The notes: a model not told the origin generated them from the sequence alone. Shown: positions 41,572 to 51,223, numbered from the stretch's first letter. The stretch: 64,000 nucleotides of DNA from Flavobacterium sp. 123 (GCF_003634825.1 NZ_RBXD01000001.1:1014501-1078500); one strand, 5' to 3'. Made by a program: numbers and translations.

Positions 41572-42561
41572 ATGGTTTTAGTAACAGGAGGAACAGGATT
41601 AGTTGGTGCTCATATATTGCTTCATTTGATTGAAAATGATGAAAATGTACGTGCCATTTATCGAAGTATATCTTCTATTGAAAAAACAAAATCTCTTTTT
41701 GCTTTATATCAAAAAGCTACTTTATTTGAAAAAATAGAATGGGTTCAGGCTGATATTATTGATGTTCCCTCATTAGAAAATGTTTTTGATGATATAGAAT
41801 ATGTATATCATTGTGCCGCATTAATTTCATTTGACCCAAAAGACGAAGATTTAATTCGCAAAACTAACATCGAAGGAACAGCTAATATTGTGAATTTTTG
41901 CATTGCTAAAGACATAAAAAAATTATGTTTTATAAGCTCTATCGCAGCCCTTGGTGATTTAGGACCACAAGAAAAAATGATTTCAGAAACCACAGAATGG
42001 AATCCAGAAAAACCACATAGTGATTATGCTATTTCAAAATATGGTGCTGAAATGGAAGTTTGGCGTGGACAACAAGAAGGGCTTAATGTAATTATTGTTA
42101 ATCCTGGAGTTATACTTGGCCCTGGTTTTAGAGAACAAGGAAGCGGAAAACTTTTTACAGAAGTAGCTAAAGGACTTTCTTTTTATACTTTGGGAAAAAC
42201 CGGCTTTGTTGCAGTAACTGACGTAGTTAGAATGGCTTTTGAATTAATGAAAAGTTCAATTACTAACGATCGTTTTACTCTTGTTGCCGAAAATATGGTC
42301 TTCAAAGAAGTATTAGACGCAATAGCCGATGGTTTAAAAGTAAAAAAAACTAGAATTCACGCAAAACCTATATTAACTGAAATTTATTGGAGAATAGATT
42401 GGTTTTTGGCTACTTTTTTATTCAAGAAAAGAAGTTTTACAAGAGCTAACGCAAAAGCTTCTTATTCGAAAAACTTATATTCGAATGAAAAAATAAAAGC
42501 TGTTTTAAATACGGAATTCACCCATATCAATACTTACATAAATACCATTTCTGGTTTATAA
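41572..42561 (+). CDS. NAD-dependent epimerase/dehydratase (extended SDR)
   Basis: A 329-residue Rossmann-fold protein. VTGGTGLVGAHIL (4-16) binds NAD(P), the catalytic region has ISSIAALGD and the Y-x3-K motif (SDYAISKYGAE), and PGVILGPGFREQGSG follows. This resembles dihydroflavonol reductase or UDP-sugar epimerase-like members. No sugar gene cluster is adjacent, so the substrate is unknown. The ATG directly follows a heptamer array, with no room for a usual ribosome-binding site. Confidence 0.87.
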   Translation: MVLVTGGTGLVGAHILLHLIENDENVRAIYRSISSIEKTKSLFALYQKATLFEKIEWVQADIIDVPSLENVFDDIEYVYHCAALISFDPKDEDLIRKTNIEGTANIVNFCIAKDIKKLCFISSIAALGDLGPQEKMISETTEWNPEKPHSDYAISKYGAEMEVWRGQQEGLNVIIVNPGVILGPGFREQGSGKLFTEVAKGLSFYTLGKTGFVAVTDVVRMAFELMKSSITNDRFTLVAENMVFKEVLDAIADGLKVKKTRIHAKPILTEIYWRIDWFLATFLFKKRSFTRANAKASYSKNLYSNEKIKAVLNTEFTHINTYINTISGL

Positions 42562-42635
42562 TTTTACCTGTATACAGCTTCATTTTATAAAAAATCAATT
42601 CGTAAATTGTCTTTTTGATTAAAATATTTAGGCAT

Positions 42636-42667
42636 AAAAAAAGCCTCTCAATTACTTGAGAGGCTTT
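42636..42667 (-). terminator. Terminator of tRNA-Gln
   Basis: AAAGCCTCTCAA (42642-42653) pairs imperfectly at the tip with TTGAGAGGCTTT (42656-42667). On the minus strand the stem is followed by a long T run, ending the tRNA transcript; it may also serve the epimerase gene from the plus side. Confidence 0.85.
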
Positions 42668-42670
42668 ATG

Positions 42671-42741
42671 TTGGTCTACAAGGACTCGAACCTTGAAAGA
42701 CTGCACCAAAAACAGTTGTGTTACCATTACACCATAGACCA
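42671..42741 (-). tRNA. tRNA-Gln (anticodon TTG)
   Basis: A 71-base cloverleaf on the minus strand: acceptor TGGTCTA/TAGACCA (seven pairs), D stem GTGT/ACAC, anticodon stem ACTGT/GCAGT with loop TTTTGGT giving anticodon TTG, four-base variable loop, T stem CAAGG/CCTTG with loop TTCGAGT, discriminator A. The CCA end is not encoded. It has its own promoter and terminator. Confidence 0.96.
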
Positions 42742-42761
42742 GCAGTGCTGTTAAGCGAGTG

Positions 42762-42792
42762 CAAATTTAATACAAAATTTAATTTCTCCAAA
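42762..42792 (-). promoter_or_regulatory. Promoter of tRNA-Gln
   Basis: On the minus strand, TTTG (42792-42789), a 19-base spacer and TAAATTTG (42769-42762) form a full two-part Bacteroidetes promoter, 20 bases before the mature 5' end. The remainder of 42793-42976 holds no gene. Confidence 0.8.
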
Positions 42793-42976
42793 TTTTTGGG
42801 GGCTTTTTATCAAAAAACTTTTTACTTGGGACTCCAGCCGTTTTTTCATCCTGACAAACAAACTAAAAACCAATCCATTACTGATGTATATTTGTTTTTT
42901 AGAATTTTTTGTTAATGCTCGTATCATTAGATAAAAAAACATTTTCTTTGTATCGTAAAAAAATAAAAATTACTAC

Positions 42977-45900
42977 ATGAATAAGGTGGAATTCAATTTC
43001 AATAAATGGAATACAATTACAGGTTGGTTTGCATTTGCAGTTGCATTAATAACATACACTCTTACTGTCGAGCCTACAATGAGTTTTTGGGATTGTGGCG
43101 AATACATTGCCACAGCAGCTAAACTAGAAGTAGGACACCCACCAGGAGCTCCTTTATTTCAAATGATTGGTGCTTTTTTCGCCATGTTTGCCTTAGATAA
43201 AGAACATATTGCTTTGATGGTTAATATGACTTCTGTCTTTTCTAGCGCCTTTACCATTTTATTTATGTTTTGGTCATCGACCATGATTCTAAAAAAATTG
43301 ATTTCTCGTTTTTCAGAAATTGATACAAATAACGCTATCGTAATCCTTGGAAGTTCTTTAGTAGGAGCATTAGCCTATACTTTTTCTGATAGTTTCTGGT
43401 TCAATGCTGTTGAAGCCGAAGTATATGCAATGGCATCGCTACTTATTTCCTTACTTTTTTGGTTGGGACTTCGATGGGAACAAGACATGAATACTGCTCG
43501 AGGTGACAAATGGTTGTTAATCATTTCACTTGTTATAGGACTTTCATTTGGAGTTCACTTTATGGCGCTATTGACCATTCCTGCTATTGGTTTTCTATAT
43601 TATTTTAAAAATTACAAAGAGGTTACCATCAAAAACTTCTTGATTGCTAATGTGGTTGTAATTGCTATTTTATTATTTATTTTTAAATTACTGTTACCAC
43701 TAACAATGGCTTTCTTTGGTAAAACCGAAGTTTTCATGGTGAATGACTTAGGACTACCCTTCGATTCAGGAACTATTTTTGTAGCCTTATTATTCATTGC
43801 GTTCTTTTATTTCGGATTAAAATACACCAAACAAAAAGGGCTGGTTTTCTACAACACCATCATTCTTTGTATTTTATTTATCTTAATTGGTTTCTCTACT
43901 TGGATGATGTTACCTATTCGTGCCAATGCAAATACCGTAATTAATGAAAATAAACCTTCGGATGCTGCCGAAGTTTTAGCCTACTACAATAGAGAACAAT
44001 ACGGCGTGAATCCTTTATTTTACGGACCACAATACACAGAATCATTTGCTGGATTAGACAAAGACAATCCGTATTTAGACAAAGCGCCTAACTACGAAAG
44101 AGATTATAAAACGGGTAAATATGTAATCACTAATAACTTCAAAAAAGCGGAACAAAATGGTGATGACAGTCAAAAGACTATTTTACCAAGAATGTGGAGT
44201 CCTGATCATATTGAAAATTATATGAATTTCACAAACCCACCCGCTTTTAAACTAAATCCTGATTATCCTTATGAAAATGATTTGGCTAAATACGGTATTG
44301 ATGCTAGCAAACTTACGGAAGAAGAATACAACAAATCGGTTGCTCAATTAAGAAATGAGGTTGAAAAAATTGTAACTGAATTTAGACAAGCTTACGCTCA
44401 AAAACAAATTGACAATGAAGGATATATCTCATTTCTTAAAAGTTATGGCGATTATTTAATTGTTGAAAAACCATCTACAATTGACAATTTCAGTTTCATG
44501 GTTGAATACCAATTTGGCTATATGTACTGGAGGTATTTAATGTGGAATTTTGTTGGACGTCAAAGTGATGTTCAAGGAAAATATGACAACTTAAATGGCA
44601 ATTGGATAAGCGGAATCAAATTTATGGACAGCTTACATTTAGGCTCTCAAGATAATTTACCTTCGGATGTATTGAACAACAAAGGACGCAATACGTATTT
44701 CTTTTTACCTTTTATTTTAGGACTTATTGGATTAATGTATCATGCTAATAAAGATTTAAAAAGCTTTTATGTGCTATTAGCTTTATTCCTTTTTACAGGA
44801 ATTGCTTTGAAAATATACTTAAACGAAAGGCCTTTTGAACCTCGCGAAAGAGATTATGCTTTAGTAGGTTCCTTTTATGTTTTTGCCATTTGGATAGGAT
44901 TTGGTGTCTACGCATTATATGAAAGTGCCCGAAACTATTTAGCCCCAAAAATTGCTGGACCAGTACTTATTGGAGCCTGTTTATTAGCAGCCCCAGTATT
45001 GATGGCGTATCAAAACTGGGATGATCACGACCGTTCAAACAGATACACTGCTGTTGCATTAGCAAAATCTTATTTAACTTCTTGTGATCCAAATGCTATA
45101 TTATTCACCATTGGTGACAACGATACATTCCCGCTTTGGTATGCGCAAGAAATAGAAAAAGTACGAACTGATGTTAAAATTGTAAATACTAGTCTTTTCA
45201 TGACCGATTGGTACATAGACCAAATGAAAACTAAAACATACGAGTCAGAACCATTGCCTGTCTCTTTCAACCACGATGAGTATGTAGGTGACAAGTTAGA
45301 CTATGTGGCTTATATTCAAAAAATTGAAAGCAGATGGGATATTAAGGATTTTATTAATTTTATTAAAAATCCTAAATCAACGGTGGAAATGCAAAATGGA
45401 CAAACTATCCATTTTTATCCAACGAATAAAATCCGAATTACAATAAATAAGGATGACATCATTAAAAACAAGGTGGTATCTCCAAAATACTATGATTCAA
45501 TTGTTCCTTATATTGACATTGATATAAAAGGAAGCGCTTTGTACAAAAACAGATTGATGATGTTAGATATCATAGCAAATAACAATTGGAAAAGACCAAT
45601 TTATTTTAGCAATGGAGCTTTTGACGCTGAAGATTATTTATGGATGAAGGATTACCTTCAACTAGAAGGAATGGCGTACAAATTAGTTCCTATAAGAACT
45701 CCTCTTCCAAAAGATGGTAGTCCACTAGACATGGGTATGATTGATTCAGACAAACTATACAATAATGTTATGAAAATGGATTGGGGAAATAGCGAAAGCC
45801 TATCTATTTATCACGATCCTGAAACAAGAAAGAATAGTATTAATTACCGTTCTTACCTTGCCAGATTGATGAATCAACTTATTGTAGAAGGTAAAAAAGA

Positions 45901-46258
45901 AAAAGCTAAAAATATTATTGATCTCGCTATGGCTAAAATGCCACTAGAAAAATTTGATTATTATTCTTTAGTCGACCCTTTTGCAAAAGGATATTATGCT
46001 ATTGGTGAAAAAGCAAAAGCGCAAGACTTACTAAAAAAATTAATCAAAAAATACCAAGAAAATCTTGATTACTACAGCAAACTAGACCCATCAGAACAAA
46101 CTAGTATTGCAATTGAAATCATCACAGATTTAGAACGCTATAGAGGTTTATTACAAGTAGCGAAAGAAAGTGGCGACATGGCTTTTTACAACCAATGCAA
46201 AACGCCTTTCAACACCTACATCAACATCTTTGAACGTTTTGGTCGTGAAAAAGAATAA
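42977..46258 (+). CDS. DUF2723 membrane glycosyltransferase (TMEM260-like, GT-C fold)
   Basis: A 1093-residue protein. The N-terminal half has about a dozen membrane helices in two blocks (about 14-320 and 575-700). The first loop carries WDCGEYIATA with D39 and E42, the acidic pair expected of GT-C enzymes, then VGHPPGAPLF. A soluble C-terminal part (about 720-1093) contains GDNDTFPLWYAQE and helical repeats. DUF2723 is shared with human TMEM260, reported as a protein O-mannosyltransferase, so this may start the D-S/T-type O-glycans of Bacteroidetes. A polyprenyl-P-mannose synthase gene lies about 2.6 kb downstream. Function is inferred. Confidence 0.85.
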   Translation: MNKVEFNFNKWNTITGWFAFAVALITYTLTVEPTMSFWDCGEYIATAAKLEVGHPPGAPLFQMIGAFFAMFALDKEHIALMVNMTSVFSSAFTILFMFWSSTMILKKLISRFSEIDTNNAIVILGSSLVGALAYTFSDSFWFNAVEAEVYAMASLLISLLFWLGLRWEQDMNTARGDKWLLIISLVIGLSFGVHFMALLTIPAIGFLYYFKNYKEVTIKNFLIANVVVIAILLFIFKLLLPLTMAFFGKTEVFMVNDLGLPFDSGTIFVALLFIAFFYFGLKYTKQKGLVFYNTIILCILFILIGFSTWMMLPIRANANTVINENKPSDAAEVLAYYNREQYGVNPLFYGPQYTESFAGLDKDNPYLDKAPNYERDYKTGKYVITNNFKKAEQNGDDSQKTILPRMWSPDHIENYMNFTNPPAFKLNPDYPYENDLAKYGIDASKLTEEEYNKSVAQLRNEVEKIVTEFRQAYAQKQIDNEGYISFLKSYGDYLIVEKPSTIDNFSFMVEYQFGYMYWRYLMWNFVGRQSDVQGKYDNLNGNWISGIKFMDSLHLGSQDNLPSDVLNNKGRNTYFFLPFILGLIGLMYHANKDLKSFYVLLALFLFTGIALKIYLNERPFEPRERDYALVGSFYVFAIWIGFGVYALYESARNYLAPKIAGPVLIGACLLAAPVLMAYQNWDDHDRSNRYTAVALAKSYLTSCDPNAILFTIGDNDTFPLWYAQEIEKVRTDVKIVNTSLFMTDWYIDQMKTKTYESEPLPVSFNHDEYVGDKLDYVAYIQKIESRWDIKDFINFIKNPKSTVEMQNGQTIHFYPTNKIRITINKDDIIKNKVVSPKYYDSIVPYIDIDIKGSALYKNRLMMLDIIANNNWKRPIYFSNGAFDAEDYLWMKDYLQLEGMAYKLVPIRTPLPKDGSPLDMGMIDSDKLYNNVMKMDWGNSESLSIYHDPETRKNSINYRSYLARLMNQLIVEGKKEKAKNIIDLAMAKMPLEKFDYYSLVDPFAKGYYAIGEKAKAQDLLKKLIKKYQENLDYYSKLDPSEQTSIAIEIITDLERYRGLLQVAKESGDMAFYNQCKTPFNTYINIFERFGREKE

Positions 46259-46343
46259 TGAATTACAAAATGTAAAATTTAATAAATAAAAAATGTGGTA
46301 CTCAAAAAGTACTGCATTTTTTATTTACTTTAATACAAACAAA

Positions 46344-46997
46344 ATGAGCTTCTACTGGATAAAAACAAGGTCGTTTATAAAAAAACTATTCTTTGATTAT
46401 GTTTGGGATGTTCCCAATAAACAACATAAAGTCTACCTCACTTTTGACGATGGCCCAACACCAGAGGTAACACAATGGGTTTTAGATGAATTGAAAAAAT
46501 ACAACGCTAAGGCAAGCTTTTTTTGTATTGGCAATAACATCCTGAAACACCCTGAACTGTTCAGAAAAGTAATGGAAGAAGGCCATGCAATAGGAAATCA
46601 CACTTTTGATCATTTAAATGGCTGGAAAACAGAAACAGAAAAATATTTAGAGAATACCAAACTTTGTGAAGACACTATCCAGAATAACAATAACGGATTG
46701 AAATCAAAACTATTTCGTCCGCCTTACGGCAAAATAAAAGCAGCTCAAGCTAAAAAAATTCACCAATTAGGATATAAAATAATTATGTGGGATGTGCTTA
46801 GCGCAGATTTTGACCAAACCATTTCTCCCGAAAAATGTTTAGAGAATGTAATTTCGAATGTAAAATCAGGAAGTGTAATTGTATTCCATGATAGTATAAA
46901 AGCACAAAAAAATCTTTTGTACGCATTACCAAAGACCTTGGAATTTTTAAAAACAAATGGATTTGTATTTGATTCCTTGGAATGTATTGAAAACTAA
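46344..46997 (+). CDS. Polysaccharide deacetylase (NodB/CE4 family)
   Basis: A 217-residue enzyme with YLTFDDGPTP (metal Asp in 33-38), H86 and H90 in GNHTFDH, RPPYGK and a C-terminal SVIVFHDS. All CE4 motifs are intact, so it should remove N- or O-acetyl groups from a glycan such as peptidoglycan or polysaccharide. The start at 46344 is chosen because the family pattern begins soon after; the upstream ATG (46293) adds 17 unlike residues. There is an N-terminal amphipathic stretch but no clear signal peptide. It follows the DUF2723 gene on the same strand. Confidence 0.88.
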   Translation: MSFYWIKTRSFIKKLFFDYVWDVPNKQHKVYLTFDDGPTPEVTQWVLDELKKYNAKASFFCIGNNILKHPELFRKVMEEGHAIGNHTFDHLNGWKTETEKYLENTKLCEDTIQNNNNGLKSKLFRPPYGKIKAAQAKKIHQLGYKIIMWDVLSADFDQTISPEKCLENVISNVKSGSVIVFHDSIKAQKNLLYALPKTLEFLKTNGFVFDSLECIEN

Positions 46998-47020
46998 ATC
47001 AATTTTACTCTTATACAAAA

Positions 47021-47488
47021 CTATTTTGACAGCCTTCTTCTTTGATTGATTTCTAATGAATCAGAAGTGCTTTTAGTAGGAATTGGCGTAACTTTTACAG
47101 CAGCATCCTTTTCTTTCTTCTTTGCTTTTCTTTTTTTCTTTTCTTCCGCTTTAATCAAAACATCAACACTAGCTTTTTCTTTATCTAATCGCTTAGATAC
47201 TTGATCAAACATGGCTTTATATTCTTCATAGTTTGCCGCATAGTAAACACTACTTTTTGCAAATTGCAAACTGTCAATTTTATATTTCTTATAAATATAT
47301 TGCTTTGGAGTTATTCGATTAGAATCTAAAACAGCAGCTGCTTGATATTTTATAGCCTCAAGTAAAGACAGGTCATACATGATATTGACCATTACCGATT
47401 TTTCAATAAGTTTATTGGGTTTTTTAACCACCTCTTCTTTACAACTTAGAAAAACAAGAATCCCTAAAAGCGCTATTATTTTTTTCAT
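47021..47488 (-). CDS. DUF4296 lipoprotein
   Basis: A 155-residue lipoprotein (lipobox FLSC, C16). Residues about 28-110 show the DUF4296 pattern (MVNIMYDLSLLEAIKYQ, YIYKKYKIDSLQFAKSSVYYAANYEEYKAMF). The tail is Lys-rich and charged (about 115-155). Function unknown; the family is confined to Bacteroidetes as far as I know. It starts nine bases after pyrC on the same strand, an arrangement common in flavobacteria, and is probably cotranscribed with it. Confidence 0.83.
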   Translation of the reverse strand: MKKIIALLGILVFLSCKEEVVKKPNKLIEKSVMVNIMYDLSLLEAIKYQAAAVLDSNRITPKQYIYKKYKIDSLQFAKSSVYYAANYEEYKAMFDQVSKRLDKEKASVDVLIKAEEKKKRKAKKKEKDAAVKVTPIPTKSTSDSLEINQRRRLSK

Positions 47489-47497
47489 CTTCGTTTT

Positions 47498-48838
47498 TTA
47501 TCTTTCAAATAACAATCGTTTTCCTGCTTTAATTTCTTTCACTTTAAATGCAGAATAAACCATTTGTCCGTTTACAAAAGTATGTGTAATTCTAGATTTA
47601 AAAGTAAATCCTTCAAATGGAGACCATCCACATTTTGATAAAATATTTTCTTTTTTCACACTCCATGGCAATCCTGGATTTACAATAGCTAAATCCGCAT
47701 AATACCCCACTTTGATAAAACCACGTTTTTCAATTTTGAAAATCTTAGCTGGATTGTGACACATTTTCTCCACAATTTTTTCTACGCTTATTTTACCTTG
47801 GTGATGTGCTTCAAACATAGCTACAACAGCATGTTGCACGAGCGGTCCTCCCGAAGGCGCGTTAAGATAGGATTGGCTTTTTTCTTCCAATGTATGTGGC
47901 GCATGATCCGTGGCAATCACATCAATTCGGTCATCTAACAACGCTTCCCAAAGTGCTTTACGATCATCTGCAGTCTTAACTGCTGGGTTCCATTTTATAA
48001 AATTCCCTTTAGTAGCATAATCTTCATTAGTAAACCACAAATGATGAATACAAACTTCGGCAGTAATTTTCTTTTCTTCCAATGGAATTTTATTGGTAAA
48101 TAAATCCATTTCTTTTGCTGTAGAAAGATGAAAAATATGCAAACGAGCGCCTGTTTTTTTAGCCAAAGCAATTGCTTTTGAAGAAGAAATATAGCAGGCT
48201 TCGGCACTTCGAATAAGGTGATGAACCGTTACTGGAACATCCTCGCCAAACTCTTCTTTGTATTTTTGCAAATTATTTTTAATAGTTGTTTCATCCTCAC
48301 AATGCACTGCTATTAGCATCGGTGTACTTGAAAATATTCTTTCTAATGTAGCTTCATTATCAACTAGCATATTTCCGGTTGAAGAACCTAGAAATATTTT
48401 TATTCCCGCCACATTTTTTGGATTCGTTTTTAAAACTTCTTCCAAATTATCATTAGTTGCCCCCATCATAAACGAATAATTCGCATAAGAATTTCGGGAT
48501 GCAATTTCATATTTTTCTTCTAAAATCTCCTGAGTAACTGCGTTAGGAACCGTATTAGGCTGTTCAATATATGAGGTGATTCCTCCTGCAACAGCTGCAC
48601 GAGATTCTGATTCAATATCTCCTTTATGAGTAAGCCCTGGTTCTCTAAAATGAACCTGATCATCAATTGCGCCAGGAATCAAGTAATTCCCTTCGGCATC
48701 AATAATTTGACATTCTGAAGACTTTGCACTTATACTTTCTGAAATTTCAACAATTAAGTCATTTTCAATTAATATATCGCCTTCAAAAATCGCCCCTTCA
48801 TTTACTATCTTGGCATTCTTAATTAAAACCCTATTCAT
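47498..48838 (-). CDS. pyrC: Dihydroorotase, class I
   Basis: A 446-residue amidohydrolase that closes carbamoyl aspartate to dihydroorotate in pyrimidine synthesis. The metal motif usually reads H-x-H; here it is D60-Q61-V62-H63-FREPG, with Gln at the first His. As I recall, other Bacteroidetes enzymes share this, so it is not a local defect. Other ligands are visible: AVHCEDE, HIFHLSTAKE, and DHAPHT near the C terminus. It forms an operon with the mannose synthase gene (12-base gap, upstream) and the DUF4296 gene. Confidence 0.92.
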   Translation of the reverse strand: MNRVLIKNAKIVNEGAIFEGDILIENDLIVEISESISAKSSECQIIDAEGNYLIPGAIDDQVHFREPGLTHKGDIESESRAAVAGGITSYIEQPNTVPNAVTQEILEEKYEIASRNSYANYSFMMGATNDNLEEVLKTNPKNVAGIKIFLGSSTGNMLVDNEATLERIFSSTPMLIAVHCEDETTIKNNLQKYKEEFGEDVPVTVHHLIRSAEACYISSSKAIALAKKTGARLHIFHLSTAKEMDLFTNKIPLEEKKITAEVCIHHLWFTNEDYATKGNFIKWNPAVKTADDRKALWEALLDDRIDVIATDHAPHTLEEKSQSYLNAPSGGPLVQHAVVAMFEAHHQGKISVEKIVEKMCHNPAKIFKIEKRGFIKVGYYADLAIVNPGLPWSVKKENILSKCGWSPFEGFTFKSRITHTFVNGQMVYSAFKVKEIKAGKRLLFER

Positions 48839-48850
48839 CGTATCTTCTTC

Positions 48851-49576
48851 TTATAATGTGTTTATTAATTTTTTCAATCGAAGTGCAATAACTCCAAAAA
48901 CAGCTTCAATAATAATGGAGTTGCTCATCTTGGACTGCCCTTTTGTTCTATCTGTAAATATAATAGGAACCTCAACTATTTCAAAATTTTTACAGAACGT
49001 TCTGTATTTCATTTCAATTTGAAAAGCATAGCCCACAAACTTAATTTTATTTAAATTGATGCTTTCTAACACTTGTCGTTTATAACAAACAAAGCCAGCA
49101 GTAGCATCATGAATTTTCATTCCGGTAATTATTCGCACATAAACGGATGCAAAATAAGACATCAAAACTCTGCTCAATGGCCAGTTAACTACATTTACTC
49201 CGGTCACATATCGTGAACCTATAGCTAAATCCGCATCTCCAAAATGACAGGCATTATATAACTTTTCTAAATCATTTGGATTGTGTGAAAAATCTGCGTC
49301 CATTTCAAAAATAAAATCATATTGATGTTGCATTGCCCATTTAAAACCATGAACATAAGCGGTTCCTAAACCTGATTTTTTAGTTCTTTTTTCTAAAAAT
49401 AATCTACCTTCAAATTCTGATTGAAGCAAAACTACTTTATCAGCAGTATGATCTGGCGAATTATCGTCAATAATAAGAACATGAAAGGGTTTATGTTGCG
49501 AAAGCACTGCTCTAATGATGCTTTCTATGTTTTCAATTTCGTTATAGGTAGGAATTATAACAATACAATCGTTCAT
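48851..49576 (-). CDS. Polyprenol monophosphomannose synthase (DPM1/Ppm1-like GT2)
   Basis: A 241-residue GT2 enzyme with IVIIPTYNE, IIDDNSPDHTA, the metal-binding EMDADFSHNP (D-x-D), IGSRYV, and DRTKGQSKMS at the end, close to dolichyl-phosphate mannose synthases. There are no C-terminal membrane helices, as in the short soluble class. It would make polyprenyl-phosphate mannose from GDP-mannose for membrane GT-C enzymes. The start at 49576 is preferred to 49678, because a perfect -7 (TACTTTTG, 49604-49597) lies between them. It is first in an operon with pyrC and the DUF4296 gene. Confidence 0.9.
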   Translation of the reverse strand: MNDCIVIIPTYNEIENIESIIRAVLSQHKPFHVLIIDDNSPDHTADKVVLLQSEFEGRLFLEKRTKKSGLGTAYVHGFKWAMQHQYDFIFEMDADFSHNPNDLEKLYNACHFGDADLAIGSRYVTGVNVVNWPLSRVLMSYFASVYVRIITGMKIHDATAGFVCYKRQVLESINLNKIKFVGYAFQIEMKYRTFCKNFEIVEVPIIFTDRTKGQSKMSNSIIIEAVFGVIALRLKKLINTL

Positions 49577-49596
49577 ATTTTCGAGTAATTTCAACG

Positions 49597-49756
49597 CAAA
49601 AGTAAACTTTTTATGGCATTTGATTCCTACGAAAATAATATTTGTTTTTAAAAGGAATATGGTATCACCGTTCTTCATGTATATTTGTATTTTGAATCAG
49701 GGCGATTTCATAATAAATTTATAATAAAAAGAATAATATAAAAATTAGTAATTTTG
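49597..49756. promoter_or_regulatory. Divergent -7 elements for the mannose synthase and DUF4271 genes
   Basis: TACTTTTG on the minus strand (49604-49597) lies 20 bases before the mannose synthase ATG. TAATTTTG on the plus strand (49749-49756) lies seven bases before the DUF4271 ATG, predicting an almost leaderless mRNA. Confidence 0.6.
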
Positions 49757-49763
49757 TAAAGCT

Positions 49764-50435
49764 ATGATTGATTACCTACTTCATCCGAGAATAACTGAAA
49801 ACAAAGATTGGGCAACCTTTTTGTTTCTGTTGTCGTTTATCATTATTGCTTTCACTAAATCGGTTTTCGAAAATCGGTTTAATGATTTTATAAACCTGAT
49901 TTTTTCGGATAAATATATCAAAGTATATAGGGATAGTAGCCACCTTAAAAGTGGTTTTACAATATCTTTATTTTTAGTACAAGTTATATCATTGGCATTT
50001 TTCATCCAACTTTCGTTACATATTTTTGGCTATGCCTCAAAAACAGATTGGATACTTTACATACAAATTACCACCTTTCTTATTTTCTTTATTTTATCGA
50101 AATTTTTGATTGAAAAAATCATTGCAACATCATTCAATATAGAAGAATTCGTAGAACAATTTAATCTTCAAAAGGTTACCTATAGAACTTATATTGGTCT
50201 TTTTCTACTCCCAATTGACATTATTTTGTTTTATTATGACAATTTTTCAAGAAGTATTCCAGTCATAATGATTGGCGTAGTATTAGTAATTAATGTACTT
50301 ACCTATTTTATTTCAATAAAAAATTATCAAAATTTAATATTCAGTAAGTTGTTTTATTTTATTTTATATCTTTGCGCTTTTGAAATAGCCCCCTATTATT
50401 TTATATATTATTGGTTTACAAAAGGGATTGCTTAG
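49764..50435 (+). CDS. DUF4271 integral membrane protein
   Basis: A 223-residue protein with about six membrane helices (from LLSFIIIAF near 22 to the C-terminal FYFILYLCAFEIAPYYFIYYWF). The last segment, with its E-I-A-P and aromatic run, is the conserved end of DUF4271. The function is unknown. It lies 12 bases before hemD, as in other flavobacteria, so the pair is probably cotranscribed. Confidence 0.83.
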   Translation: MIDYLLHPRITENKDWATFLFLLSFIIIAFTKSVFENRFNDFINLIFSDKYIKVYRDSSHLKSGFTISLFLVQVISLAFFIQLSLHIFGYASKTDWILYIQITTFLIFFILSKFLIEKIIATSFNIEEFVEQFNLQKVTYRTYIGLFLLPIDIILFYYDNFSRSIPVIMIGVVLVINVLTYFISIKNYQNLIFSKLFYFILYLCAFEIAPYYFIYYWFTKGIA

Positions 50436-50447
50436 AAACTGTTAGAT

Positions 50448-51197
50448 ATGAAAGTGAAAACAATTTTGGTGTCACAGCCCGAGCCTAAAGTGGAGAATTC
50501 TCCTTACTTTGAGCTCCAACAAAAACATAAAGTAAAAATTGATTTCAGACCTTTTATTCATGTAGAAGGGGTTAACGCGAAAGAAATTAGGCTACAAAAA
50601 ATCGACCTTAATAATTATACGGCGATTATTTTAACAAGTAAAAATGCTGTTGATCACTTTTTTAGAGTTGCTGACGAAATGCGCTTTAAAGTTCCTGAAG
50701 GATTGAAATATTTTTGTCAATCAGAAGCGATTGCTTTTTACTTACAAAAATATGTAGTTTACAGAAAACGTAAAATATACGTTGGTCCGAAAGATTTTGC
50801 AGATTTATCTCCACTAATTAAAAAATACAAAGACGAAAAGTTCTTGCTTCCTGCTTCAGATCAACTGAATGCGGATGCTCCTATAACTCTAAATGCTTTA
50901 AAAGTAGACTGGACTCCAGCTGTTTTTTACAAAACAGTAATGAGTGACTTGTCTGATTTGGCTGATGTGTATTATGATGTATTAGCTTTCTTTAGTCCAA
51001 CTGGAATAAAATCATTGTTTAAAAACTTTCCAGATTTCGAACAAAATAATACCAGAATTGCAGTTTTTGGAAGTACTACTCAAAAAGAAGCTTTGGAACA
51101 CGGATTACGCATTGACATTATGGCGCCAACTCCTGGAACTCCATCAATGACAATGGCTTTAGAAAAATATATTATTGAAGCTAACAAAGGAAAATAA
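50448..51197 (+). CDS. hemD: Uroporphyrinogen-III synthase
   Basis: A 249-residue HemD-type protein that closes hydroxymethylbilane to uroporphyrinogen III. Two similar lobes are visible; the first has AIILTSKNAVDHFF and KYFCQSEAIAFYL, the second VLAFFSPTGIKSLFKNFP and IAVFGSTTQKEALEHGL, the usual weakly conserved pattern. The end is APTPGTPSMTMALEKYI. No other heme gene is adjacent; the partner DUF4271 gene is upstream. Confidence 0.87.
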   Translation: MKVKTILVSQPEPKVENSPYFELQQKHKVKIDFRPFIHVEGVNAKEIRLQKIDLNNYTAIILTSKNAVDHFFRVADEMRFKVPEGLKYFCQSEAIAFYLQKYVVYRKRKIYVGPKDFADLSPLIKKYKDEKFLLPASDQLNADAPITLNALKVDWTPAVFYKTVMSDLSDLADVYYDVLAFFSPTGIKSLFKNFPDFEQNNTRIAVFGSTTQKEALEHGLRIDIMAPTPGTPSMTMALEKYIIEANKGK

Positions 51198-51223
51198 AAT
51201 TAGTTTCCAAAATAAATAAAATC

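Noticed and set aside
49577..49678. Longer start for the mannose synthase
   Set aside because: The extra 34 residues do not fit the GT2 family, and an exact -7 element lies within them.
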